Below, piece after piece: positions 20,095-30,874 of a stretch of 64,000 nucleotides of DNA (its first letter is position 1; every line of letters begins with the position of its first letter). Below the pieces are notes generated by a model. It was given only the letters and a program-made list of their open reading frames with translations, made no database searches and was not told where the DNA came from. The position numbers and the translations under genes are program-made. Origin of the DNA: Sabethes cyaneus (Eukaryota > Arthropoda > Insecta > Diptera > Culicidae); contig NC_071353.1 in the NCBI RefSeq assembly GCF_943734655.1, positions 80,366,909 to 80,430,908 of the forward strand, written 5' to 3'.

Positions 20095-21919
20095 AAATGG
20101 GCTCAATTTAGCCGCAGCGACTTCATTTCAACTCAAATTTAGTAGCTTTTCATTAAGACCAAAATACACGCCGATATTCAGTAAATATTATTCTATCAAT
20201 TGGTATAAAAATCTTGTCTCGAATAAATATAGTTTCAGCGTAATTCCTGAATATTGTTCAGGCTACCGCTTAATGGGCTGGAAATACCCTTCCGTACCCT
20301 AATTGGAACCATACTGCATAAGAACTCAAATAATTAATACAAAGATTAAGGGGGCATAGTACCATTTCAACTTTTAAAAACCGAAATTTTTCTTAGTGAT
20401 TATTTCGAAAGATTAACATTTTGACTATATGTGTTTGAAGTCGTTTGGATGAATTCCAAAAATTTATTGCCAATTATGTTGAGATATGAACCCATTATTG
20501 CATCCATCCCATCCCAGCAAACGAACGCTATAACAAACGCTTCCGTCATTTTTGAAGCCTAGTTTCAGGAGTTTATACAACACGTGACTATATGTAAAAT
20601 TTGCTGGTTGCGTTTAACGCCTGGCTGGGCAAACTTGGTGCGTTTTGGCCACGGGTGTTGGCGTTTTGCCTCACATAATGATTTTGACTCTTGCTAAAAA
20701 TCGTCAAAAATAACAAAAAAATACCGGGTTTTGTAAGGAAATTTCACCAGGAGATAGTGTAAAAAAGATCCCAAAGTCTTTTAGAAGTTGAAAAACGTGG
20801 AACAAACACACCGTTGCTCTGCAAAATGAAGTTTTGCTTAAGCGGTGCATTCTGCACCACTTTACCCTATCTGTTTCCTTATGAGAGTTTCATTAGCAGT
20901 CCTATCGTATTATTAATGGCAGAACAAACAGATCGTAATCTTATTTTCGAGGTATTAAGGAATGGTTAATCATAAATTAGGTCTCGGAAGAATTGGGTAT
21001 TGCTACATATTCAACAGTATTGCGTTACAATACTGCTTTACTGCGTAATTGCTCACGAATTTCTTTGTATTGATTATAAAGTCACCTGTTATGCATTATT
21101 AGTAATATGATTTTTTACACCATTTTCGGATATACAATTAGTAATTAGCTAAAATTTTATCTTTGGTTGCTTTTTCAATCCATATACAATTTCCAGTTAT
21201 TTTTTGTTTTATAATGAGGCAAGTAGGATCTATCGTCTTGATTTTGGAAATTCTCTTCAGATTCATTTCATGTAAATCGATAGTCCTTTTTTTGTAATTA
21301 AACCTTCAAAGTGATACTGCTGAAGAGTTTTATGGTGCAAGCATTTTAAAATAATCGTATGTGAGACACAGTCGAAACTCTAACTATGCAATTTTTAGGT
21401 CCCACTTGCCTCGTGGGATAAGGATATATTGACGAGAATAAGTAGCATTTGCAGTTTCTATGGCGTTGAGATGTTTATTATGCATTTATAGTAAATAAAT
21501 AACAACCATAGTGGTAGTGGGGCTCCTAAAAAAGTTCTTTCACTTTGGTTTGAGAGATACACAGAAGAAAATAATTAAAACAACACTGTTGTAATTCCGT
21601 ATGAATTAAACAATTTGCTTTGGTTTTCTCATTTTAACGTTATGGGAAAAGCAAAACAAACTCTTTTCTTAATACTGTCTATTACCCCCAATCGGGTTAC
21701 AAAGATTGAAGCATATATAAGGATAGGACAAAATAAATACACGAAAGGTAAACATACCTTAGTTCTGCTAGTGGTAGAAATTCTATATCCAGTAATAATC
21801 TCAAACTAGGAAGACTGAAAACCAGTAAACGTCCATTTGAAGCAAAGCCGATGAGACAAACGCTATCTGCAAAAGAAAAGTAATTCTGACATTATCAAAT
21901 TTTTAGCTTGTAACAATTT
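20095..21919. other. AT-rich DNA, no gene seen
   Basis: No credible coding region; all frames are short. Between about 20513 and 20630 CCCAGC and GCTGGG words face each other and may be ends of a small MITE, which I cannot confirm. Otherwise nothing recognised. Confidence 0.5.
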
Positions 21920-22090
21920 CTGGGGAGCCTCACAGTTGGTTTCGAGGTACGACACTGGTCTAACGTCGTAGGTTCGAATTTCAACTGGAAGACTTTCTAA
22001 AAAGCGGTTGCGAAGATGAAGTCACTACTGACACAAGGCCTTCTAATGTTGAAACATTTATACTTGGTTGGTCGAAAGTGGTAGAAAATG
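21920..22090 (+). mobile_element. tRNA-derived SINE relic
   Basis: Begins GGGGAGCCTCACAGTTGGTT, followed 30 bp later by CGTCGTAGGTTCGAATTTC, which matches a Pol III B box (GGTTCGANTC). The spacing and words are those of the tRNA-related head of mosquito SINEs (recalled, not searched). The body after it is degenerate and no tail or target duplication was found. Confidence 0.5.
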
Positions 22091-22295
22091 AGAAATACGT
22101 TTCCAATAACTCTACTCCTTTTTCGCCAAGGGCTGGACAGTTTTAAAAAGTTTTTTTTGATCAAACCTTCACATCTTTATCATGTGATATTTCCTAAATT
22201 TGGTATGAAACATATAATAAATCACGTACAACATGTCAAAAGGTCAAATTTACATATGAGAGCTTCTTTTCGTGTTTTAACTTCAATTACATAGT

Positions 22296-23394
22296 CATGC
22301 TAACGCATCATTTGTTCGTTGACTTCAAAGTTGCATGTGATAGCATCGACCGGAAAGAGCTATGGAAAATCATGGACGAGATTAAATGATTAAATCTACG
22401 ATGGATGCTACAAAGTGCTGTGATCGGATTTCGGGTGGATTGTCAAGTTCATTCGAATCACACGGAGGGTTTCGTTAAGGTGATGGTCTTCCATGCCTGC
22501 TGTTCAACATAGCGCTACAATGTGTTATGAACCGAGTGGATATCAACACGTGGGGCATGATATTCAACAAATCTAGTCAATTCCTCTGCTTTGTCGATGA
22601 CATGGATATTATCGGCAGAACATCTGTGGCGGTGGCTGAACAGTACACCAGACTAAAGCGCGAAGCAGAAAAGATTGGGTTAGAGGTAAATACGTCTAAA
22701 ACGAAGTACATGCTGGCCAGCGGAACCGAGCCCGAACGACGCCGCTTGGGCAGTAGTATATTGATCGACGGCGATGTGTTTGAAATAGTCGACGAATTTG
22801 TCTACCTTGGCTCACTGGTGACGGCGGACAATGATACCAGCCGTGAGATTCGGAGGCGTATTATCAGCGGAAGTCGTGCTTACTATGGGCTTCACAAGAA
22901 ATTGCGGTCGAGCAGAACCCGTACAAAGTGCATCCTGTACAAGACGCTTATTCTTAGACCGGTTGTTCTCTACAAGCATGAAACATGGACAATGCTCGAG
23001 GAGGACCTGCGAGTGCTCGGAGTTTTCGAACAACGAATGCTAAGAACGATCTTCGGCGACGTCCAGGAGAACGGAGTATGAAGGTGGAGGATGAACCATG
23101 AACTCGCACAGCTCTATGGTGAACCCAGTACCCAGAAGGTGGCTAAAGCTGGACGGCAGGGCATGTTGCAAGAATGCTGGACAACTACCCTGCAAAGATG
23201 GTGTCGTCTCAAGTCCGGTAGGAATGACCAGGAGCACAGCGAGCGAGGTGGTTAGACCAGGTGGAGCGAGATCTGGCGGAGAGTACTCGGTGTCCGAGGA
23301 ATTGGAGAGCGGTAGCCCTCAACCGAGTTACATGGAGAAACTTTGTTCAACAGGTTTTGTCTTAGGACGGCAAGCCACCTAAGTCTGGTGGTTT
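22296..23394 (+). pseudogene. RTE-like LINE copy, RT and 3' region
   Basis: The RT starts with HHLFVDFKVACDSIDRKEL, with gaps, then a 184-residue open part (22527-23081) containing the active-site region FNKSSQFLCFVDDMDIIGR. The FADD seen in the sister copies is FVDD here. It continues with DEFVYLGSLVTADND, ILRPVVLYKHETWTM and LRVLGVFEQRMLRTIFGD, a stop, then the RM-motif module. Its 3' untranslated end is cut by the gypsy1 LTR at 23395. Confidence 0.85.
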
Positions 23395-23726
23395 TGTTGA
23401 TCAACTTGCACTTCTTACAGGAACTGGTATGGTGATATGAAACGACTGCCGAAACGATTTAGTGAACTTAGTATGTTGGTTTATTGATTGGATTATGACT
23501 GGATTATGACTGACTTATCGGTGCAAATGGGCTCCGTTTTATACCCGATCGAACCTCTACACATTGATACAATTTATACTTATTACTAGGAAGATTCCTG
23601 GAGTAACCAAGTAGCAAAAGACGTGTAAGCATAAAGTATGCATTGCGCGCGTTAGCATAATAATTCTAGCGACGGCACCGCACTCGGTTTATAGGAATGG
23701 ACACGTCTTTTAATATGTATACTACA
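23395..23726 (-). repeat. gypsy1 3' LTR (putative)
   Basis: 332 bp beginning TGTTGATCAAC and ending GTATACTACA on the plus strand, so TG...CA bounded. On the minus strand it contains a TATA box (GGGTATAAAACGG, about 23537-23546) and AATAAA (23480-23485) in proper promoter-then-polyA order. It sits directly after the integrase end. No partner LTR was located, so the boundaries are inferred. Confidence 0.6.
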
Positions 23727-23772
23727 CCTTTTCGGAAGAATGGTGCAACCATTATTTTACTCCAAGAATCCT

Positions 23773-24684
23773 TTACAATTTGATTATACGATTTTTGTGG
23801 ATTTTTGTTTGTTTTCTGTTTGTTATATTTTGTATTGTACAGTTTGAATTGTCAATCTCTGTTATTCTGAATGGACCTAAATAGTGAGCCTCTAATTTCT
23901 TTCTATTTTTGTTGGTTATGTAAACAAGGTCTCCTATTGCAATATCTATTGTGTTAATTTTCTGATTTAACTCGTTTGTTCTTCGTATTTTTTGTTCTAT
24001 AATATGTTGCCTGGCTACCTCATTAGATTTTTGCAATTTGAATTTTAATTCTGAATAATATTGTTCTAGATTATATAAGGGTTCTACTCTTTGTCCAAAC
24101 CTATCTTGCGATAATTTTGCTTTTCGTCCGAATACTAATTCGTACGGTGTGAATTCAGTACCGGTATGAACTGTTGTATTGTAGGTAAATTCGTAAAATT
24201 TTGTTCATTCGTCCCAGTCATTGTGATGAACATTGGAGAAAGATGGAAGCTATTCGTTTAAACACCTATGATTTCTCTCTAGTGCTCCAATGGACTGTGG
24301 ATGATATGCTGTTGAGAAAGATTGCTTGAATTTCAATATTTTTCCAATTTGCCTTAGTACGTCATTATTGAATTCTGTATCTTGGTCAGATCGTAGTTCT
24401 AACATTTTACCATACTTTGACCAAATTCGTGTTTTAGTCTTTGGCCTTGAAACGCGGTCAGGGATTAATATTAATATTTTTTTTGAAACGATGGTTTTTA
24501 CAATTGATGGAGGGACGGTAGGGGAAAGTAATGAACATTTTTGGGAAAATTTTACCATATGTTAAAATAAAATTCTGCACTAAAACTCGTGCTATAGTAT
24601 CAGCTTCCTTATTTTCTATTGGTATGATTATAATATATTTTGTTAAGTCGCATTGCAAAGTGATGCAATAGCGATTATTATGTA
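23773..24684 (-). pseudogene. gypsy1 integrase core and C-terminus
   Basis: 24458-24684 encodes CDLTKYIIIIPIENKEADT (first Asp). 24250-24420 encodes DQDTEFNNDVLR (second Asp) and STAYHPQSIGALERNH (Glu). 23773-24036 is the C-terminal part with IGDLVYITNKNRKKLE and YLGPFRITEID. Stops and shifts separate them. The HHCC part lies beyond two insertions at 26654 onward. Confidence 0.85.
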
Positions 24685-25339
24685 TAGTAGGATTTCGAAT
24701 TTGGCAAAAAATGCGTGTCGCCTATGTTGCCAAAATCGAAACCGTGCCAAAATCGAGACCGTTTTTCGATATGAAAAAATTTAATGTAAATGCTTAAGAA
24801 ATTGACGAAATATCATTAATCAACGATTGCAACCATTTTATGTTTAAAAGATCCGACAAGAGCTATCCGTCCGGTGCAAATAAGTTATTCACCTTTATTC
24901 TTGTTTACGGCCGTATCCTGCATTCGTACGAATAGTTTGTTTCGAACGAATCGGGAAACACTATTCTCATATTCGTATGAACAAAAGGAAGGGGCGTTCG
25001 AACGTTCGAATAGATTCGAACGAAAATAGGAATACGGATCGGCTTAACTTTCGAACGAATATCATTCGAACTAAAACAAGAATAAGGGTGATTGGCACTC
25101 TGCGGTAAGACGTAGTCCTACGGCAATAAAAATGTTGTTCGAAACCACATAACTTTTTTTCGTGAACATATTGAGGGCATCATTTCTTCGTCATTTAAAG
25201 CATGTACCTATGCGGAAATTAATTGATATTTAAGCATATTTTTGGAAGTGAAATATCTTGTGTTGCCAAAAACGAATACTTTTGTTGCCAAAATCGAGGC
25301 ATGCCAAAATCGAACCATGTCAAAATCGAAATCCAACTG
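24685..25339. mobile_element. MITE-A in gypsy1 integrase, TA target
   Basis: Ends (T/C)AGT(A/T)GGATTTCGA(A/T)TTTG(G/A)CA are inverted, with TA at 24683-24684 and 25340-25341. Removing it and one TA restores the gypsy1 frame. Interior: repeated TGCCAAAATCGA words at both sides and a cluster of TTCGAACGAA-like palindromes at about 24930-25075. A block GTAAGACGTAGTCCTAC at 25111-25127 resembles the complement of the terminal palindrome of neighbouring element a. Confidence 0.75.
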
Positions 25340-25348
25340 TATTGTTTT

Positions 25349-26649
25349 GACGTAGGACTACGTCTTACGGCAAGTTTTGAGATAGGGTGTCATTCCAAAA
25401 AATCGAAAAATGCGAGCGTCACAAAAAATGAAAGGTTTTGAGCGCTAATAGCTCCGCGGTTTTCCGATCGATTTTCAATATTCTTACACCAATCGATGGG
25501 AAAATCTTCTAAGAATTGACCCAAATGAAGAAAAGTATGGGTTCTTGATGTTGAACAATTGAAAAATTGAAAATAATGAACCTATCTTTTACCAGAATTC
25601 TCGCTTCGTGATTGGTTGAAAGATTCTTTGCGATGATCTAAACCTATACCAATTTGATATCTGTGCTTGGGAAGTAAGCCAAAACAAGTGACCAAGTTTC
25701 CTGATTTCAACAAGATTTCTTAACACCGCAGTTAAACCTAGACCATTTTGATGTCCTTGCTTGGGAAGTCTGCCAGAAAGAGTGACAAAGCCCCCTCGTA
25801 CCAACAGATTTCTTACGAACGCGATTAAGCCTAGTCCAATTTGATGTCTGTGTTAGGGAAGTGTGCCAGAAAAAATGACACAAGTTCGTTGTCCCAACAG
25901 ATCGCAAATTGTTTACTGCGAGACGAATAAACCTCGGCGAATTTGATATCTGTGTTGGAAAAATGTGCTACAGCTGTAGTGTTCGGTTATAATACGACTC
26001 TGTATGAAGGTGAAATTAGTCATAATCGATGCTGCCAATTTCAAAAGCAGTTTTTTTTGTTTTTGTTTGAAACAAAAATTCGGTTTATGAAAATATATTC
26101 GCTGTGTTCAGATTGGAAAAAAGAATGCAGTATATACATTTTTATAAACACAATCCCGCTTTTGGGCCGAAAAGCTGCTTCCGAAATTGGGCTTTCTGAC
26201 GAAAAGTCAATGACTGCTAGTTTCCCGTGAATACGCATGCTTACCGTTTCATTAGAAGTGTATTGAAAAGATGTTCTGTTGATAAAATAGGATTGAATTG
26301 GTAAAATCCCTTCAACGTGGGGAACCATGGGTAATAAAAACAATCTTTAATTTCAGTAAGGTAGCAGGAAAGCAATAGCTTGTGTTCTTGATTTTGTTAA
26401 ATTGTTTTCAAATGCACAATCTTTTGAGAATTGAACGTATGCAATGTTACTACTTTGATAAATGTTACATACAACGCATGTAGCATGTATATATGTTGCA
26501 TATAGCATGTATATATGTTGCATATAGCATGTATACATGAAGAATCGAATGATTACAAGCATGAATACATGCTACTATCACTACAAAGAGACTTACGTAG
26601 TCCTGCGTCACCTATATATGCGGTCGTGTCTTGTACACAACCCCTCTGA
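25349..26649 (-). mobile_element. Palindrome-ended element, copy a
   Basis: Starts at the plus-strand palindrome GACGTAGGACTACGTC and ends ACCCCTCTGA. A half palindrome ACGTAGTCCTGCGTCA lies about 38 bp inside the right end. It sits in a T-run (TTTT at 25345-25348; T5 at 26650-26654) and the gypsy1 frame resumes across it. Interior: four roughly 90-bp tandem units (25620-25980) sharing TGTGCTTGGGAAGT and CAACAGATTTCTTA, and an ATATATGTTGCATATAGCATG repeat near 26490. Coding capacity not convincing. Confidence 0.75.
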
Positions 26650-26653
26650 TTTT

Positions 26654-27669
26654 TGGTAACGGGCCTACCGTATCGATCGATATGACATCAAATGGTTTGA
26701 TAGGCGTCGTTGTAACTATAGATGCTTGTTTTGTACGTCTTGTTACTTTATTCATTTTACAAAGTTTGCAGGCCTTCACATACTTTATAATTGAATTTCT
26801 CATACCTTTCCAATAGTAAAGGTCTCTAATCTTTCTGTATAATCGGTGTTGGCCGATATGACCTCCAGTTGGAGTCATATGGTAGTCGTATAATATTTTT
26901 TCAATCTCTCCCGAACTCGTCAATTCTTGAGGAGGATGATACAATATTAATTGAAAATTTTTTATTGTAGCGTTAGCTATCTCTTTGAATTGTTGTATTG
27001 ATATGTGAGTAAATATTTCATCATTTATCGACATTGCAAGTTGTTTATGGTTAATTAATTTATTCATCTCTAAAACGGCAGACGCTAGAGTCTGACTTTC
27101 ATTTTTGTGAATAAGCTCTGTTTCAGTAATGATTAGCGCTTTTCTCATGTTCGAGTTCATAATTTTTATTACAACTATTTTATTTTGTATTTCGATAGAT
27201 ATTTTTGGCCAATTTCTTATTTTTGAGGGACTATCTGTCTCGTAAACAAGAAGGTGATCATTCTTCTTTTCTGATGACGTAGTCTGCGTTATATTTTTTG
27301 TTTGTTCTTGTTTTTTATTCGTAGCTCTAGTGTGAACCATAAGAATTGTTTTATTTTTGAGGTCTTCAGATGTCACGATTCGTGATAGCGTATCTGCACC
27401 TACGTTGTCTTTCCCTTTTATATGATGTATTTCAAAATCATAGTCTTCTAGATCTAATCGCATCTGAGTTAACTTTTTGGTAGGTTCCTTCATTCCAAAA
27501 AGATATACCAGGGGACGATGATCTGTTTTGACTATAAACTTTTTCCTATAAACAAACCATACAAATATGGTTTGAAATGATCTATTGCCCAATGTATGGC
27601 GATCATTTCCTGCATAATTGTAGGTTTTTTTGTCTTCGCTTTGTTAAATGCCTTGCTTGCAAAGGCAAT
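26654..27669 (-). pseudogene. gypsy1 RNase H end and integrase HHCC
   Basis: The minus-strand frame 26612-27592 has the RNase H tail KFIVKTDHRPLVYLFG, DYDFEIHHIKGKDNVGADT and LSRI. A linker follows, then the HHCC zinc domain (HMTPTGGHIGQHRLYRKI, YYWKGM, CKLCKMNK) and PFDVISIDTVGPLPK at the insertion edge. The last residues of that open frame come from element a. Upstream RNase H codons (FASKAFNKAKT, MQEMIAIHWAIDHFK) occupy 27593-27669. Confidence 0.85.
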
Positions 27670-27866
27670 ACAGCCTGAATTCGTTAATTGGGCCACGACT
27701 GCACTCCAGCTGATTCGCTAATTGGGCCGACTGACAGTTGTTAGAAATTTCTAAACTCGAAAATTCCATACAATTTTGACATTCAAGTTGTCACATAGCC
27801 CAATTAGCGAGCACCCAATTAACGAACCGCCCAATTAACGAACCACCAATTAACGAAACTTTGCTG
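27670..27866. mobile_element. MITE-B, 197 bp, TA target
   Basis: Ends contain TTCGTTAATTGGGC at left and, inverted, CCCAATTAACGAA at right, starting CAGC and ending GCTG. TA lies at 27668-27669 and 27867-27868. The inverted word recurs three times near the right end. It sits in the RNase H coding part of gypsy1, whose frame continues on both sides (GQELP into IAFASKAF). Confidence 0.8.
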
Positions 27867-27868
27867 TA

Positions 27869-29110
27869 GGCAGTTCTTGTCCGTTATAATCCTGCGACAA
27901 AACTGCACTACACGCGATGTTTGATGCATCGGTTGTAAGTATGAAAGGTTTTGCAAAGTCTGGGTATTGGAGAATTCTTGGGGATAGTAAATTGTTTCGA
28001 AGTTCTATGAAGGCATGTTGGCAACATTTTGTCCAAAGGAATAATGTATTCTTTTTCAGTAAATTGTTTAGTGGTTTGGCTAATTGAGCAAAATTTGGAA
28101 CGAATTTCCTATTATAATTACAAAAAGCAACAAATCTTCAGACTTCATCCGGATTTGTTGGTTCTGGTTCTGGGTTGGTTCTTCAAATTTTGAATCGTCA
28201 GGTAGTATACCTTGATCCGTAATTTTATGACCTAAATAAGTGATTTGGTATTGAAAAAATGACATTTATCTGGATTGAGTTTCAAATTATAGTGTCTCAA
28301 TCTTTCAAAAATCCTTTTTAAATTATTCCAATGATGCGTTATAGAGCAACCAATTACTACTACCGTGGATCCCCGTTCGTTTGACCGTTTTTAATCTGAA
28401 CACTTTTTAATTTGAACCCCGCTGGTATACACGATGTGCAAATTAAAAATGGTTCAACTGTCATTCTCAATATGATGTTATATTGATGTTATTTGCTTAT
28501 GCAGACAATGCACATAAACACGATTTGTTTGTACTGATCTAGCGTGTTTAATCTGTTTCACGTTGCGTTTTCCCAACGATTATAATAGAAATCCGTTCGG
28601 AGAATAAAATATTCGCTGCTTGCAACTGCCAACTGAATCGAACCATCAAAACAATAACAAAGAGCAGGGCGACCAGTTCATACAAGTTCCTGCATATTTG
28701 GGGTCGCCAGTTGTTCAAATTGAAAACTAACCCCGTTAGTTTGCATGAGGAATCGTTCAAGCGAACGGGGGTCCACTGTATTTCATCTATATCGATGCAC
28801 ATTCGGGTGTTAGTCCCGCCATGGCAATTGTCATGGATCAGCCAACATTTTTCTATTTAGCTGACGATAGTCCACGACCAATCGCCATTTTTTATCTGTA
28901 GTATTCGATTTTTTGGGTACCAATGGTGAATTATAAGCCGATACAGAATTTTCATTGTTTAGCATGCTTTTCAATTTCTTCATTGTGTGCGTGTACATTT
29001 CTATAATTAGGAATATACACTGGCATACTGTCGGTTAAATCAATGTTTTGTGTATAAAAATTATTGGTAGATAAGTAATCTTCTCCTAGGGCAAAAATGT
29101 CACTATATCT
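27869..29110 (-). pseudogene. gypsy1 reverse transcriptase, interrupted
   Basis: From right to left: DIFALGEDYLSTNNF near 29096, PVYIPNYRNVH, SPLVPKKSN and KWRLVVDYRQLNRKML (28860-28940). Then an internal deletion runs directly into MTIAMAGLTPECAS (28779-28845). MITE-C interrupts the Y(I)DD active-site codons. On its other side come VVVIG, RIFERLRHYNLKLNPDKC and YLGHKITDQGILPD (28190-28362). RNase H starts near 27869-27960 (TDASNIACSAVLSQDYNG). The deletion and active-site damage make it inactive. Confidence 0.8.
28363..28778. mobile_element. MITE-C, 416 bp, TA target
   Basis: Inverted ends C(C/A)GTGGA(T/C)CCCCGTTCG with TA at 28361-28362 and 28779-28780. Interior AT-rich with TTTTTAATCTGAAC-type words. 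It splits the RT active-site box of gypsy1. Related to MITE-D at 29126. Confidence 0.82.
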
Positions 29111-29125
29111 ATATATATCTATATA

Positions 29126-30645
29126 CACTCAACCCCCGCTAATATGAAAAACAGCTCGTTCAGATTGGGCGAGTTCATTTTTAATCTGAATATTTGGTAA
29201 CTCTATTCATTTCCACACACGCGCAAGACGCGCACCCTATGAACTTGTTGTTTTGATTTGATGAAAACAAACGTTTTGAAAACATCTCAAACATGCGCGA
29301 ATTCTAAAGGTTCGGTTTGTATAATACGAAATTGGCTCGGCAGTTTCGACTAAAATGGTCTATTTTGAGGGCTGGAGAGAGATAAGTTGCATATGAGCTA
29401 TATTGCCAAAGCTCCTGAGCAAGAGGAAACGCATTAAGATTTTTTGCTTTTGACGTAGGACTACGTCTTACGGCAAGTTTTGAGATAGGGTGTCATTCCA
29501 AAAAATCGAAAAATGCGAGCGTCACGAAAAATGAAAGGTTTTGAGTGCTAATAGCTCAGCGGTTTCCCGATCGATTTTCAATATTCTTACACCAATCGAT
29601 CGGAAAATCTTCCAAGAATTGACCTAAATTAAGAAAAGTATGGATTCTTGATGTTGAACTATTGAAAAATTGAAAATAATTAACCTATGTTTTACCAGAA
29701 TTCTCGCTTCGTGATTGGTTGGAAGATTCTTTACGATGATCTAAACCTATACCAATTTGATATCTGTGCTTGGGAAGTAAGCCAAAACAAGTGACGAAGC
29801 TTCCTCATTTCAACAAGATTTCGTAACACCGCGGTTCAACCTAGACCATTTTGATGTCCTTGCTTGGGAAGTACGCCAGAGAGAGTGACAAAGCCCCCTC
29901 GTGCCAACAGATTTCTTACGAACGCTATTAAACCTAGTCTAATCTGATGTCTGTGTTAGGGAAGTGTGCCAGAAAATATGGCACAAGTTCGCTGTCCCAA
30001 CAGATCGCAAATTCTTTACTGCGTAACGATTAAACCACGGCGAATTTGATATCTGTGTTGGAAAAATGTGCTACAGCTGTAGTGTTCGGTTATAATACGG
30101 TTCTGTATGAATACGCATGCTTGCCGTGTCATTAGAAGTGTAGTGAAAAGATGAGCTGTTAATAAAATAGGATTGAATTGGTAAAATCCCTTCAACGTGG
30201 GAAACCATGGATAATAAAAACAATCTTTAATTTCAGTAAGGTAGCAGGAAAGTAATAGTTTGTGTTCTTGATTTTGTTAAATTGTTTTCAAATGCGCAAT
30301 CTTTTGAGAATTGAACGTATGCAATGTTACTACTTTGATAAATGTTACATACAACGCATGTAGCATGTATATATGTTGCATATAGCATGTATACATGGAG
30401 AATCGAATGATTACAAACATGAATACATGCTACTATCACTACAAAGAGACTTACGTAGTCCTGCGTCACCTATATATGCGGTCGTGTCTTGTACACAACC
30501 CCTCTGATTTTTTTTTTAATTTACCGGTCCACTTTAACGTCAATTGTGTGTGACGCTTGATCGGTTTTTAATGTGAACGCATTCATACCACCGGGGTACA
30601 GATTAAAAATGTTCAGATCAAAGAAGGACCAACGGGGGTACACGG
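29126..30645. mobile_element. MITE-D, same family as MITE-C, holding copy b
   Basis: Left end CACTCAACCCCCGCTAATATG. Right end, inverted, CCGTGTACCCCCGTTGGTCC. TA flanks at 29124-29125 and 30646-30647. TTTTTAATCTGAA words are shared with MITE-C. Palindrome-ended copy b (29452-30507) lies inside it, so MITE-D proper is about 460 bp. It lies at the edge where the gypsy1 RT sequence stops. Confidence 0.65.
29452..30507 (-). mobile_element. Palindrome-ended element, copy b
   Basis: 1056 bp. GACGTAGGACTACGTC at the left, ACGTAGTCCTGCGTCA about 38 bp inside the right end, terminal CCCCTCTGA. T-runs on both sides. It aligns by eye to copy a along its length except for a deletion of about 220 bp near 30110, where copies a and c keep extra sequence. 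Confidence 0.78.
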
Positions 30646-30763
30646 TATATATATATATATATATATAAATGAAATGCTGTTCGTGTGTCCGGTGCAGACA
30701 CGCAAACCGCTCGACGGATTTTGATGAAACCTGGCATACACATTGCGTATGATGTGAGGAATG
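30646..30763. repeat. TA repeat and small repeat fragment
   Basis: (TA)n at 30646-30666 is followed by about 90 bp with GGATTTTGATGAAACCTGGC and ATACACATTGCGTATG, words of a dispersed repeat that I cannot name. It abuts the LINE tail at 30764. Confidence 0.45.
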
Positions 30764-30874
30764 TTTATTTATTTATTAAGTCGACATCAACAGACTATAG
30801 TCCCAATGATGGATAAGTAGCTTAATCTAACACACACAGTCAAGAAATTACAATTACAAACACTAACAATTTTC

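Noticed and set aside
25620..25980. Regular 90-bp units looked CRISPR-like at first.
   Set aside because: Units are diverged along their whole length with no constant repeat and variable spacer pattern, in a eukaryotic repeat.
26353..26562. Similar small frames ending ENNLTKSRTQ.IAFLLPY in copies a, b and c could be a conserved protein.
   Set aside because: The frames start at different places, and differences in the neighbouring frame are mostly amino-acid changing. Similarity is explained by the copies being the same repeat.
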